A DNA stretch of 64,000 nt from Paenibacillus yonginensis (GTDB taxonomy: Bacteria; Bacillota; Bacilli; Paenibacillales; Paenibacillaceae): NCBI RefSeq assembly GCF_001685395.1, contig NZ_CP014167.1:2423501-2487500 (forward strand), given 5' to 3'. The translations under genes were made by a program, and so were the position numbers. The notes beneath the pieces were generated by a model. The model saw only the letters and a list, made by a program, of their open reading frames with translations, made no database searches and was not told the origin of the DNA. Position 1 is the stretch's first letter; each line of letters opens with the position of its first letter. This document shows positions 8,289 through 16,793 of the stretch, in pieces.

Positions 8289-8983
8289 TACGATTCCTCC
8301 TCTCCTTTCCCTACCAATAGGGAACCCAGGCGCAGCCAAGTCGCACCTTCCTGTACCGCAATTTCGAAATCGTTCGACATGCCCATGGATAATTCGGTCA
8401 GCGGTTCTGGGCTCACCTTCATTTCATTAAGCTTGTCCCTCAATGCCCGAAGCCCCCTGAAGACAGGCCGGGTATCCTCCGGCTGCGCCTCAAAGGGAGC
8501 CATCGTCATCAAGCCAACGACCTGTAAATGTTGGAATGGGGATAACCCCCTGATAAAATCAGGGACTTCTTCAGGGGGCAAACCCGACTTACTGTCTTCG
8601 CCCGAAATGTTGACCTGCACAAACACTTTAACCGTAATCCCGGCGGCTGAACACCTCTTCTCAAGCTCCTCCGCCAATGCCATACGGTCCAAGGAATGGA
8701 TATATGCGAATTTGTGGATGACATCCTTGACTTTCCTGGTTTGCAAGTTCCCGATGAAATGCCAGGTTCCGCGTCCTTCGAGCGCCTCCCACTTGGGAGC
8801 GGCGTGTTCGATCCGGTTCTCCCCGATCTGATCCAAACCCGCCTCCAGAACAGCGGCAGTCTCTGCCGTGGATACGTATTTGGTCACCGCCACAACCTTG
8901 ATTTCTTCCCTCTTTCGTCCGCTTGCTTCGCAGGCTCGCTGAATCCGCGTTTCAACCTGCTCTATCCGTTCTTTAAGTGACAG
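8288..8983 (-). CDS. ylmE: YggS-family PLP-binding protein, apparent CTG start
   Basis: YggS/PLPBP proteins bind pyridoxal phosphate and keep vitamin B6 and amino-acid pools balanced. The PLP lysine lies in VAVTKYV (about residue 36). QIGENRIEHAAPK and GTWHFIGNLQTRK are family motifs, with GLMTMAPF and LSMGMSNDFEIA towards the end. The reading frame is open back only to the pgeF stop at 8992-8990 and contains no ATG, GTG or TTG early enough to include the family N-terminus. CTG at 8983, seven bases after AGGAGAGGTG, gives SLKERIEQVETRIQRA and the normal 231-residue length. The first GTG (8893) would remove about 30 conserved residues, including the strand before the lysine. Confidence 0.9.
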   Translation of the reverse strand: MSLKERIEQVETRIQRACEASGRKREEIKVVAVTKYVSTAETAAVLEAGLDQIGENRIEHAAPKWEALEGRGTWHFIGNLQTRKVKDVIHKFAYIHSLDRMALAEELEKRCSAAGITVKVFVQVNISGEDSKSGLPPEEVPDFIRGLSPFQHLQVVGLMTMAPFEAQPEDTRPVFRGLRALRDKLNEMKVSPEPLTELSMGMSNDFEIAVQEGATWLRLGSLLVGKGEEES

Positions 8984-8989
8984 AAGAGT

Positions 8990-9856
8990 TCACCTCTCCT
9001 TCAGGCCTATAAAGCTGGCCATTCTCCCTGTCTTGCCGTTCTCTTTCCTGTGTGAGAAAAAAATCTCCACATGGGTGCTTGTGCACCACCCTGTACATTC
9101 GATATGACTCGGCATAATTCCTGCTTTTATCATAATCATTCGATTTAATTCTTTCAAGTTCAGCAGCCAGCGCCCGTCGTTGGGCGATTCCTTGTACGGA
9201 TGGACCGCCTCGTTCCGGTTCCCGCTGTCATTACCCAGCTGCTCCAGCAGAGGCCACACATGCTGCATGACCTTGTCATCCACCTCATAAGCCGACTCGC
9301 CGATTGACGGTCCGATAGCCGCCAGCAGCTGCTCGGTTTCTGTTCCGTAAGTCTCCTGCATCGTCTTCACGACCTCGGCCGCAATTTCGGCAACGGTCCC
9401 TTTCCAGCCCGCATGAGCAAGGCCTACAGCCCGGTGTACGGGATCAAAGAAATACAGCGGTACACAATCCGCGTAAAAAGATGTCAGCAGGATGCCGGGC
9501 ACATCCGTGACCAGGCCATCCGTCTCCTGGAACGCGCTTTCGCGGTCCAGCCGGCCTCTTCCCCGATCATCAGCAGTAACGACCGCCACCCGGGAGCCGT
9601 GCGTCTGCTCCCCGCAGGTCAACGCCTCCGGCTCAAAACCAAGCGCCAGGGCAAGGCGCCGGCGGTTCTCCAGCACGTCTTCCGGCCGATCCCCGACATG
9701 GAGCGCCAGATTCAAGCTCCCGTAAGGCGGCTCCGAAACGCCTCCGCCCCGCCCGGTAAATCCCGCAGCAAGCCGCGGTTCAGCGGCCGCCCATTTTTGG
9801 AGCTCCAGAATTTGTGGTTCTCCCTCTTGATACGTTTTCCCAATAAACGGTTCCAT
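8990..9856 (-). CDS. pgeF: Peptidoglycan editing factor PgeF (YfiH/LACC1 family)
   Basis: The 288-residue protein belongs to the multicopper-polyphenol oxidase-like family. Members act as purine nucleosidases/deaminases, and in E. coli PgeF removes miscoupled peptidoglycan precursors. Metal-site motifs are present: CGEQTHGSRVAVV (about residue 80), FYADCVPLYFFD (about 130) and GLAHAGWKGTV (about 148). The start ATG at 9856 follows GAGGTGA; an ATG 22 codons upstream lacks such a site. It sits in the conserved ylmC-ylmD-ylmE-sepF block and its stop is part of the yggS ribosome binding region. Confidence 0.92.
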   Translation of the reverse strand: MEPFIGKTYQEGEPQILELQKWAAAEPRLAAGFTGRGGGVSEPPYGSLNLALHVGDRPEDVLENRRRLALALGFEPEALTCGEQTHGSRVAVVTADDRGRGRLDRESAFQETDGLVTDVPGILLTSFYADCVPLYFFDPVHRAVGLAHAGWKGTVAEIAAEVVKTMQETYGTETEQLLAAIGPSIGESAYEVDDKVMQHVWPLLEQLGNDSGNRNEAVHPYKESPNDGRWLLNLKELNRMIMIKAGIMPSHIECTGWCTSTHVEIFFSHRKENGKTGRMASFIGLKER

Positions 9857-9962
9857 ATGCTCGCTCACCTCGTTAAAGCCGGCTCCTCTTGCCGCAGCTG
9901 ATGTTTGTGACCAGTGTATCATATTTCAGAACAGCTTACCGCGCGACAAGCCAAAAAACCTT

Positions 9963-10307
9963 TTAATAGTTCCGGCGGTCCCCCCGCCCTTCTTTCATTT
10001 CCCGGTATTCGCGGGCGTCCCGCTCCGCATAAGCCATCCGGTCCGACTCCGATCCGCTCGGCACGCTGGTTTTTGGTTCCTCCATTTTGACAAGAACGAC
10101 ATCAGAGCCGATTTTGACGATATTTTTCCAAGGGATAATAAGATCGCTTCCCCCGCCGAACAACCCCATAAATTTGCTGTAACCGGGAACGACGATCGCT
10201 TCAATCACCCCCCGGCCCAAATCCAGCTCCAAATCGCTGATCTGCCCCAGGCGGCGTCCATCCACTACATTGATTACATCTTTAGTTTGAAAATCGGAAA
10301 TTTTCAC
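9963..10307 (-). CDS. ylmC: YlmC/YmxH PRC-barrel protein
   Basis: The 114-residue PRC-barrel domain protein begins KISDFQTKDVINVVDGRRLG and continues with DLELDLGRGVIEAIVVPG, the standard YlmC/YmxH pattern. A charged tail (RDAREYREMKEGRGDRR) follows. YmxH-type proteins are associated with sporulation, but the mechanism is not known. The start is taken as GTG at 10307 because GGAGGG lies six bases before it. It lies between sigG and pgeF, downstream of the sigG terminator, so it likely has its own promoter. Confidence 0.88.
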   Translation of the reverse strand: MKISDFQTKDVINVVDGRRLGQISDLELDLGRGVIEAIVVPGYSKFMGLFGGGSDLIIPWKNIVKIGSDVVLVKMEEPKTSVPSGSESDRMAYAERDAREYREMKEGRGDRRNY

Positions 10308-10405
10308 CTTTCTCCCTCCGCTCTCCATGTGCCTTTGCTTGGTCTAATATATGTAGGCATGGGACGATATAGCCGAAAAATCAGTCCGGGATTTCCGCAT
10401 AAAAA

Positions 10406-10429
10406 AAACGATCCCGGAAAGGATCGTTT
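10406..10429 (-). terminator. Intrinsic terminator of sigG
   Basis: On the minus strand AAACGATCC (10429-10421) pairs with GGATCGTTT (10414-10406), followed by a run of eight T. It overlaps the sigG stop codon. Confidence 0.9.
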
Positions 10430-11210
10430 AGGACTTCACATGTTTCTGCATTTGTACAATGGCGGATTTCTCTAATCGGGAGACCTGGGCCTGGGAAATG
10501 CCGATTTCGTCGGCAACCTCCATCTGCGTTTTGCCTTCGAAGAAACGCATGGACAAAATCATTTTCTCCCGTCGGCCCAATCTCTGCATCGCTTCGCGCA
10601 GCGCAATGCCTTCAATCCAGGAAATGTCCTTGTTCCGGTCATCACTGATTTGGTCCATGACATAAATCGGATCCCCGCCGTCATTATAGATTGGTTCAAA
10701 TAATGAGACAGGGTCCTGAATGGAATCAAGTGCAAAAACAACGTCTTCCTTGGGAAGACCAAGCGCTGCCGAAATCTCAAGCACAGTAGGTTCTCGTGAA
10801 TTCTGATTCGTCAGGCTGTCGCGCATTTGCAGCGCCTTATAAGCAATGTCCCGCAGCGAACGCGATACCCGGATCGGATTGTTGTCGCGCAGGTACCTGC
10901 GGATTTCACCGATGATCATCGGTACGGCATAAGTAGAAAATTTGACGTTTTGAGACAGGTCAAAATTGTCTATAGCCTTCATGAGACCGATACATCCGAC
11001 TTGAAACAGATCGTCCACGAACTCGCCCCTATTGTTAAAGCGCTGGATAACGCTGAGCACGAGCCGCAAATTCCCATTGACCAGCTTTTCTCTTGCTGCT
11101 CGCACGTGGTCTTGCTGCAAAGAAACAAATAGTTCACGCATTTCCGCATTCGTTAGCACTGGCAGTTTCGCGGTATCCACACCGCAAATCTCGACTTTGT
11201 TTCGAGCCAT
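10428..11210 (-). CDS. sigG: RNA polymerase sigma-G factor
   Basis: This 260-residue sigma-70 factor drives late forespore genes. Region 2 has NLRLVLSVIQRF and DDLFQVGCIGLMKAIDNFDL, and KFSTYAVPMIIGEIRRYLRD. Region 4 has a helix-turn-helix in GKTQMEVADEIGISQAQVSRLE. The start MARNKVEICGVDT matches the family; ATG at 11210 follows GGGAGGT. The leader forms a hairpin that overlaps the ribosome binding site, and a sigma-F/G-like promoter lies within it (listed separately). It is the third gene of the spoIIGA-sigE-sigG group. Confidence 0.97.
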   Translation of the reverse strand: MARNKVEICGVDTAKLPVLTNAEMRELFVSLQQDHVRAAREKLVNGNLRLVLSVIQRFNNRGEFVDDLFQVGCIGLMKAIDNFDLSQNVKFSTYAVPMIIGEIRRYLRDNNPIRVSRSLRDIAYKALQMRDSLTNQNSREPTVLEISAALGLPKEDVVFALDSIQDPVSLFEPIYNDGGDPIYVMDQISDDRNKDISWIEGIALREAMQRLGRREKMILSMRFFEGKTQMEVADEIGISQAQVSRLEKSAIVQMQKHVKS

Positions 11211-11222
11211 CGTGTCATACCT

Positions 11223-11259
11223 CCCAAGGTGAAACATTAATGTTCATTATCTCCTTGGG
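11223..11259 (-). promoter_or_regulatory. Hairpin over the sigG ribosome binding site
   Basis: On the minus strand CCCAAGG (11259-11253) pairs with CCTTGGG (11229-11223). The loop holds a second dyad, TGAACATTAATGTTTCA. The last GGG of the stem is the first part of the GGGAGGT ribosome binding site at 11225-11219, so the folded leader would dampen sigG translation. Confidence 0.65.
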
Positions 11260-11273
11260 CTGTCTTTTTATTC
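11245..11273 (-). promoter_or_regulatory. Possible sigma-F/sigma-G promoter of sigG
   Basis: GAATA (11273-11269) fits the -35 consensus for sigma-F/G. After 17 bases, GATAATG (11251-11245) matches five of seven positions of the CATWMTA -10. The assignment rests on matching by eye and on the known forespore control of sigG. Confidence 0.4.
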
Positions 11274-11315
11274 CTGAAAAAGTTTTTAAGAAGGGGGGCC
11301 CTCCCTCCTTGTACC

Positions 11316-12038
11316 TTAAACCATTTTGTTAAACTCCTTGCGCAGCCGCTTGATAATCCGCTTCTCCAGGCGGGAGATATAGGATTGGGAAATGCCGAGC
11401 AGATCGGCCACATCCTTTTGGGTTTTCTCTTCCCCTCCCTGCAGGCCAAATCGCAGTTCCATAATCATTCTCTCCCGGTCAGACAGCTTATCCAGCGCTT
11501 TATGCAGCAGCTTGCGATCCACCTGCTCTTCAATGTTGCGGTAAATCGTATCGTTCTCCGTGCCCAGCACGTCGGACAGCAGCAGTTCATTGCCGTCCCA
11601 GTCAATGTTCAGCGGTTCGTCAAAGGAGACCTCGGTACGGATTTTGTTATTTCTGCGCAGGTACATCAAAATTTCGTTCTCAATACAACGCGAAGCGTAT
11701 GTAGCGAGCTTGATCTTTTTCTCCGGGTCGAAGGTATTGACCGCTTTGATCAGGCCGATCGCCCCAATCGAAACCAGATCCTCGATATTGATGCCGGTAT
11801 TCTCGAACTTTCTGGCAATATAAACGACAAGCCGCAGATTGCGTTCAATCAGCATGGCACGGATCGCCGTATCTCCTGAGGACAACTTCTGCAGTAAATA
11901 TTCTTCTTCTTCCCGGGTCAAAGGAGGCGGAAGCGCTTCACTGCCCCCAATATAATAAATTTCTTCACTTTTGAGTCCGAACATAAACAAGAAACGATAA
12001 TACTGAAGCTGCAGCCGCAGCTTTAACTTTACACCCAT
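11316..12038 (-). CDS. sigE: Sporulation sigma-E factor precursor
   Basis: This is the mother-cell sigma factor, made as inactive pro-sigma-E and cut by SpoIIGA. The hydrophobic/basic pro-sequence is visible at the N-terminus ([20 protein letters not shown]), followed by [18 protein letters not shown]. Region 2 has [17 protein letters not shown] and [14 protein letters not shown]. Region 4 ends with [22 protein letters not shown]. The start is ATG at 12038 after GGGGAGGAA, giving 240 residues (239 in B. subtilis). It follows spoIIGA by 31 bases and shares its transcript. Confidence 0.97.
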   Translation of the reverse strand: MGVKLKLRLQLQYYRFLFMFGLKSEEIYYIGGSEALPPPLTREEEEYLLQKLSSGDTAIRAMLIERNLRLVVYIARKFENTGINIEDLVSIGAIGLIKAVNTFDPEKKIKLATYASRCIENEILMYLRRNNKIRTEVSFDEPLNIDWDGNELLLSDVLGTENDTIYRNIEEQVDRKLLHKALDKLSDRERMIMELRFGLQGGEEKTQKDVADLLGISQSYISRLEKRIIKRLRKEFNKMV

Positions 12039-12069
12039 GCCTGTTTCCTCCCCTGTTTGCATCATGTGG

Positions 12070-13074
12070 TCAACTGCTTTTCCGCTCGGCTTCAAGACCT
12101 GGCTGAGACCGGAGCTCCGAAGCAAAAGAATGTGGCGCAGCTTCCCGCTCTGTACCGGGCTCTACCAGCGAAGGATGGATAATCGCCTGATACCCCCCTT
12201 CGGACGACAGCTTTCCTCCATCAAGCCCGATCAGCGCACGGCGGGAGACATGCATCTGTTCCCCGATCTTAATCCGGACTTCGTCCGGTTTCATAGCCAG
12301 CATAAATTGGGAACCTTTGTTGATCCCCCGGTAAGGCACCAGCCGCAGACGGTCCCGCCAGGGGAATACGTCCATTTCTCCCAGCTCCAGCAGAAGGTTG
12401 TCCGCTTGACCTTGGGCAAGCTTCTCTTTCCAGCCGGGGGGCAGCACGTCCTGCCAAAGCCCCGCCTCCATGACCATCACCGGCATCCGGGTCAGCGGAT
12501 CGGTCAACTGATTGCCGGTGTCGATCAGGCCCTGGCAGTGAACCGTATAACCTTCAATTTCCACCGTCACCTCGCCGGTGTAAGAGCTCAGCCTTTCCTG
12601 TCTTTGCCGGCTGTTCTGAACCGTTTTGAACATCCACAGGACGACTGCAATCCCAATGAGCGCAAACAGAGTGCCCACCTTAAGCCTGAAGCTCATCCCG
12701 CCCGATTGGGTAAACATAATGCCGTTCCACAGCTCGCTCGAGCTCATCAGCAAATAATGGATGCCAAGTATGCCTCCGGCAGCAACAAAGTTCACTACAT
12801 AGAAAGCCCCCAGATTGCGCATGTAATTCTGCAAGCTGCCAAATCCGAAAGCCACCCACAGCATCACGATAGAGAATAGAAATTTGATAAGGAACGTATA
12901 CATAAATGACAGCTGAGGCAAAAACATCATCAAGCAGTAGAGCGCCCCTATGACGGCCGATAAAACGACCCGCCAAATCTTCGGCTTTTGCTTTCTCATC
13001 CAGGCTGTTGTAAGCAGCAGCGCACCATCGATAAACAGATTGGTCAAAAAAATCAAATCGATATAAACTACCAT
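12070..13074 (-). CDS. spoIIGA: Sigma-E processing protease SpoIIGA
   Basis: This is a membrane aspartic protease that matures pro-sigma-E at the spore septum after a signal from SpoIIR. Five hydrophobic segments fill roughly residues 1-150. The C-terminal protease domain carries the active-site motif [12 protein letters not shown], with Asp185 (Asp183 in B. subtilis). Length is 334 residues against 309 in B. subtilis, the extra being a polar C-terminal tail. ATG at 13074 follows AGGAG. It is expressed from the long-spacer promoter at 13153-13185. Confidence 0.95.
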   Translation of the reverse strand: MVVYIDLIFLTNLFIDGALLLTTAWMRKQKPKIWRVVLSAVIGALYCLMMFLPQLSFMYTFLIKFLFSIVMLWVAFGFGSLQNYMRNLGAFYVVNFVAAGGILGIHYLLMSSSELWNGIMFTQSGGMSFRLKVGTLFALIGIAVVLWMFKTVQNSRQRQERLSSYTGEVTVEIEGYTVHCQGLIDTGNQLTDPLTRMPVMVMEAGLWQDVLPPGWKEKLAQGQADNLLLELGEMDVFPWRDRLRLVPYRGINKGSQFMLAMKPDEVRIKIGEQMHVSRRALIGLDGGKLSSEGGYQAIIHPSLVEPGTEREAAPHSFASELRSQPGLEAERKSS

Positions 13075-13152
13075 CCATTCACCCGCTCCTATTTCCTGCC
13101 ATTCGGCGCACTGCAGCCGTTCATAGGAACAAAGCCGGCAGGGATGTGTTTA

Positions 13153-13185
13153 AGTATAAAGAGATTTGGGCAGGAAGTCTGTCAA
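13153..13185 (-). promoter_or_regulatory. spoIIG-type promoter with long spacer
   Basis: TTGACA (13185-13180) and TATACT (13158-13153) are both near consensus but 21 bases apart, not 17. The well-studied B. subtilis spoIIG promoter likewise has a 22-base spacer and needs Spo0A-P. The -35 reads TGTCAAA on the plus strand, one mismatch from the 0A box TGTCGAA. Confidence 0.7.
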
Positions 13186-13213
13186 ACAATGAAGGCGGAT
13201 GCCGGACTTTTTT

Positions 13214-13220
13214 TGTCGGA
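13214..13220 (+). promoter_or_regulatory. Probable upstream Spo0A box
   Basis: TGTCGGA is one mismatch from the 0A box TGTCGAA. It lies about 70 bases upstream of the inferred spoIIGA transcription start, comparable to the upstream Spo0A site in B. subtilis spoIIG. Confidence 0.5.
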
Positions 13221-13261
13221 CGATTTGGAATTGTGGAAGGGACAAGCGGGGAAAACAAAAA

Positions 13262-13290
13262 GCCGAACCTTGGAAACCCAAGGTTCGACT
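13262..13290 (-). terminator. Intrinsic terminator of ftsZ
   Basis: On the minus strand CGAACCTTGG (13287-13278) pairs with CCAAGGTTCG (13273-13264) across a short loop, then GCTTTTTGTTTT. It separates ftsAZ from the spoIIGA promoter. Confidence 0.88.
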
Positions 13291-13314
13291 TTGCTTAACA
13301 AAGAGTATAAGAGC

Positions 13315-14424
13315 TTATTCGTTATTGTTGCGGCGATTGCGAAGGAAGGTAGGAATATCGAGCTGGTCCGGCGTAGCTTGATTGCCGAACGGACGCAGCG
13401 AGGAATTCCGGTTGTCTGGCTGTTCCCCAAGACCTGTCGCCGGTTTACGAGGCGGAACACCTGCGCTAGACTTATTCTCAAAGCCTGTAGCAATGACCGT
13501 AACTTTGATTTCTTCCTTCAGATCCTCGTCGATAATCGCACCAAAGATCATGTTCACTTCCGGATCTGAGGCCGAGATCACGATTTCCGCAGCTTCATTA
13601 ACTTCATAGAGCGACAGGTTGGAGCCGCCGGTAATATTCATAATCACGCCTCGCGCGCCTTCGATAGACGTTTCGAGCAATGGGCTCATGATCGCTTTGC
13701 GCGCCGCTTCGGCTGCACGGTTCTCGCCTGTAGCAAGGCCGATTCCCATCAGGGCCGAGCCTCGTTCCGTCATAATCGTCTTCACGTCGGCAAAGTCAAG
13801 GTTAATCAAGCCCGGTACGGCGATCAGGTCGGAAATACCCTGTACAGCTTGACGAAGAACGTTGTCCGCTTCGCGGAACGCTTCGAGCATCGGGGTTTTC
13901 TTGTCGACGATCTCGAGCAGTCGGTCGTTTGGAATCACGATCAACGTGTCGACTTTTTCTTTCAAACCTTCAATCCCCAGCTCTGCCTGAGAAGAACGTT
14001 TGCGTCCTTCAAAAGTAAATGGACGGGTCACGACACCTACGGTGAGCGCTCCACATTCTTTGGCAATTTCAGCAATGACAGGAGCCGCACCGGTTCCGGT
14101 TCCACCGCCCATACCTGCGGTCACAAACACCATATCCGCGCCTTTCAGCGTGTTGGCGATCAGTTCGCGAGATTCCTCTGCCGCCTTCTTGCCGACCTCA
14201 GGATTAGCCCCGGCGCCAAGGCCGCGGGTCAGCTTGTCGCCGATCTGCAGCTTGTGCTCGGATTTAGCCAGATGCAGCGCTTGGGCATCCGTGTTCACCG
14301 TAATGAACTCAACGCCTTGAACGCCATTTTCGATCATCCGGTTAACCGCGTTGCTGCCACCCCCGCCCACGCCAATCACTTTAATTTTTGCTAAAGTTTC
14401 CATTTCAAAATCAAATTCCAACAT
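13315..14424 (-). CDS. ftsZ: Cell division GTPase FtsZ
   Basis: This tubulin-like GTPase polymerises into the Z ring. [13 protein letters not shown] (about residue 20) binds nucleotide, [10 protein letters not shown] (about 105) is the tubulin signature, and NLDFADV carries the T7-loop Asp. The variable linker (residues about 320-350) leads to the conserved C-terminal peptide [13 protein letters not shown], which binds FtsA and SepF. Both partners are encoded nearby. Length 369 residues. ATG at 14424 follows a GGAAGAG-type site; ftsA lies 59 bases upstream. Confidence 0.99.
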   Translation of the reverse strand: MLEFDFEMETLAKIKVIGVGGGGSNAVNRMIENGVQGVEFITVNTDAQALHLAKSEHKLQIGDKLTRGLGAGANPEVGKKAAEESRELIANTLKGADMVFVTAGMGGGTGTGAAPVIAEIAKECGALTVGVVTRPFTFEGRKRSSQAELGIEGLKEKVDTLIVIPNDRLLEIVDKKTPMLEAFREADNVLRQAVQGISDLIAVPGLINLDFADVKTIMTERGSALMGIGLATGENRAAEAARKAIMSPLLETSIEGARGVIMNITGGSNLSLYEVNEAAEIVISASDPEVNMIFGAIIDEDLKEEIKVTVIATGFENKSSAGVPPRKPATGLGEQPDNRNSSLRPFGNQATPDQLDIPTFLRNRRNNNE

Positions 14425-14483
14425 ACTCTTCCAATCCCCCTCGTGTGTGCCTGGACGGCCCGTCCATCGTTAAGACGCTGTCA

Positions 14484-15746
14484 CTATATAAATTCACTGA
14501 AAATATTCTTGATTCGCTCCACAAAACCCGTCTTGCGCGGATTCTCCGGGGAAGGGGCAGGTTTGCTCCGATTCGCCGGCTTCTTGGGACTGCTGGTTGT
14601 ACTGGCTGCACTGCGTACCCGCAGGCCGCGAATGACATTATGCAATATCCCCACACCGCTTGTGAAACCCGGGTCCCTTACGCCGATATAATCGGGCACC
14701 GCTATGCGCACCGAGGCGGCAAGCTCCTGCTGGGCCACTTCAAGAAGTCCCGGCATGGAGACTGTTCCACCCGTAAGTATATAACCTCCAGGCAGCTCCG
14801 TATAACCAAGACGTTTGACCTCCTGGCGGATAAGCTGGAAGATCTCCTGCACACGCGGCTCGGCAATAGCAGCCAAATCTTCCTGCGTAAATTCCTTGTC
14901 CACATTGCTTCCGATCCGGGTCACCTTAAAGGTCACATCCGGAGCCGCCGCCTCAATCCATGCACAGCCGTATTTGAGCTTCACTTTCTCCGCTTGATCG
15001 GTCAACGTTCGAAGGCCATAGGCGATATCGTTGGTAATAAACTCGCCCCCGATCGGCAGTGTGGATGTTGCGGCAATTGTGCCGTTTTCAAAAACGGCAA
15101 TGGTGGTAGCGCCTGCGCCGATATCAACCAGAACCGACCCCATTGTTTTCTCGTCTTTGGAAAGAGCCAATTGGCCGGCACCCAAGGAGAGAAGAACCAA
15201 ATCCTTAATTTTGAGCCCCGCTTTCTCTACACAACGCAAGAGGTTATGTATTGCTGTCTTGGATCCGGTAATAATCGTCGCTTCCACTTCCAAGCGAACC
15301 CCGATCATTCCTCTCGGGTCCTGAATCCCTTCCAGGCCATCCACTACATACTGCTTGGCCACCACATCGATAATTTCGCGTTCCGGCGGAACAGCAATCA
15401 CTTCGGACGCTTTCAGGACACGTTCGATATCTTCTTCACCGATTTCGCGATCCTCGTTTGAAACGGCCACAACTCCGTGGCTCGTCTGTAGTCCGATATG
15501 ATTCCCGGAAATGCCAACATAAACTTCGGATATTTGAATACCCACCATACGTTCTGCATGATCTATAGCATTTTTGATAGACTGCACAGTTTGGTCAATA
15601 TCGACAATCGCGCCCTTGCGAATGCCTTCCGAGTCGGCAGATCCAACTCCAATAATATTAAAGGTTCCGTTGCTTACTTCCCCGATAATAGCCCGAACTT
15701 TGGATGTACCGATGTCCAAACTAACAATGATGTCATTGTTGCTCAA
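14484..15746 (-). CDS. ftsA: Cell division protein FtsA
   Basis: This actin-like ATPase anchors FtsZ to the membrane. Phosphate-binding loops SLDIGTSKVRAIIGE (residue about 9) and LVDIGAGATTIAVFENG (about 205) are present, together with the adenosine motif GGYILTGGTVSMPGL (about 340). The C-terminal amphipathic membrane helix is seen in FVERIKNIFSEFI. Length 420 residues. The start is TTG at 15746, ten bases after AGGAGGT. A 221-base gap separates it from divIB, and a candidate promoter lies there. Confidence 0.97.
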   Translation of the reverse strand: MSNNDIIVSLDIGTSKVRAIIGEVSNGTFNIIGVGSADSEGIRKGAIVDIDQTVQSIKNAIDHAERMVGIQISEVYVGISGNHIGLQTSHGVVAVSNEDREIGEEDIERVLKASEVIAVPPEREIIDVVAKQYVVDGLEGIQDPRGMIGVRLEVEATIITGSKTAIHNLLRCVEKAGLKIKDLVLLSLGAGQLALSKDEKTMGSVLVDIGAGATTIAVFENGTIAATSTLPIGGEFITNDIAYGLRTLTDQAEKVKLKYGCAWIEAAAPDVTFKVTRIGSNVDKEFTQEDLAAIAEPRVQEIFQLIRQEVKRLGYTELPGGYILTGGTVSMPGLLEVAQQELAASVRIAVPDYIGVRDPGFTSGVGILHNVIRGLRVRSAASTTSSPKKPANRSKPAPSPENPRKTGFVERIKNIFSEFI

Positions 15747-15792
15747 GTCCTTGGCACCTCCTGTAATCAGTAATAATAGTTGTTTATGAGAA

Positions 15793-15821
15793 CATATACT
15801 AAACTATAATATTCAACGCAA
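15793..15821 (-). promoter_or_regulatory. Candidate promoter for ftsAZ
   Basis: TTGCGT (15821-15816), a 17-base spacer and TATATG (15798-15793) lie in the AT-rich gap before ftsA. The match to sigma-A consensus is moderate. Confidence 0.35.
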
Positions 15822-15967
15822 CTAACCCGTTCCCTCTTTTTTCTACATTTTTTTTTACCGTAAAGAACATGCCAATTTCAACCAACTAAAGCGAATTGAC
15901 GGCTCAAAGAGTAAAAAAGAGAGGCAGACTGGCAGATAGTCCATAAAATGTATTCTACCATTGATTT

Positions 15968-16732
15968 CTACTCGTGAGTAGTGCCATTTTCCCCGTCTTC
16001 AGCCTGGGATGGATCCACAAAAGGCACATAAGTATCAGCTTCCAGCATCGTAATCAGACCCGGCTGCTGTGTTTCGATAATATCATTTAAATATTCGGCC
16101 TTTTCCGGCAGCAGAGAGATGGTCGTCAGAACCTCGAAACCGGAGCGGGTGTACAGCTTGATCCGGTCCGCAAACGAAAGCGTCGGCGACGGCAAAATTT
16201 CCGAGAAATCGGAAGTCAGGTCGTCGGGCATTTTCCCAAGCGTTGAGCAAAGCTTCAAGAGATTCACCTGATCTTTCTCCCAGCCGGACAACATCGGCTT
16301 CTCCAGCGAAGTCCCCTGTTTAACCAGCACCTTGCTGCCGTTTGACAGATAAGCTGTCAGCTTTCCCTCCTTCGAAAGCTCGTAAGCCACCGGAGGATAT
16401 TCCTTAACCGTAATCTCAACGGTGCCGGGGAACCGCTTGTCCACCGTTACGCTTTGAATCGAAGGGATTTTCGAGATGCGTTTGATGATCGTTCCCGCGC
16501 TTGTCCCAAAAAAGTTTTCTCCAATTTGAATTCCGCTTTGTTTAAGCAGTTCTTCATTGGTTGAATAGGTGCTCCCGCGGAATTGGATATCAGAGATCTT
16601 GCTTAGCGAAGAGCGGAAAAATAAAACACTGAGCAGCACGATAAACAAAACAATCAGCAGCGCCGCCACTTTTCTGCTCGTGTTCTTCTTCGGTTTAGGA
16701 TTCTTTAAAACGGGAATATTGGATTTAGGCAT
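15968..16732 (-). CDS. divIB: Cell division protein DivIB/FtsQ
   Basis: This 254-residue bitopic protein belongs to the divisome FtsQLB/DivIB-FtsL-DivIC complex. A short basic cytoplasmic region (PKPKKNTSRK) precedes one membrane segment (AALLIVLFIVLLSVLFF). The POTRA domain follows (ISDIQFRGSTYSTNEELLKQSGI), then the beta domain. The start ATG at 16732 lies six bases after GGAG; the long upstream extension of the frame lies inside the gap after murA and has no homology pattern. murA lies upstream, ftsA downstream. Confidence 0.92.
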   Translation of the reverse strand: MPKSNIPVLKNPKPKKNTSRKVAALLIVLFIVLLSVLFFRSSLSKISDIQFRGSTYSTNEELLKQSGIQIGENFFGTSAGTIIKRISKIPSIQSVTVDKRFPGTVEITVKEYPPVAYELSKEGKLTAYLSNGSKVLVKQGTSLEKPMLSGWEKDQVNLLKLCSTLGKMPDDLTSDFSEILPSPTLSFADRIKLYTRSGFEVLTTISLLPEKAEYLNDIIETQQPGLITMLEADTYVPFVDPSQAEDGENGTTHE

Positions 16733-16793
16733 AGTCATCTCCGAAAAAGCCTTTGATCCCCTCCTGACGGAGGGGATAACAAGAGGCGTATAT

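Noticed and set aside
14388..15461. Plus-strand open frame of 357 codons opposite ftsA
   Set aside because: Runs antisense through ftsA; composition is typical of a shadow frame.
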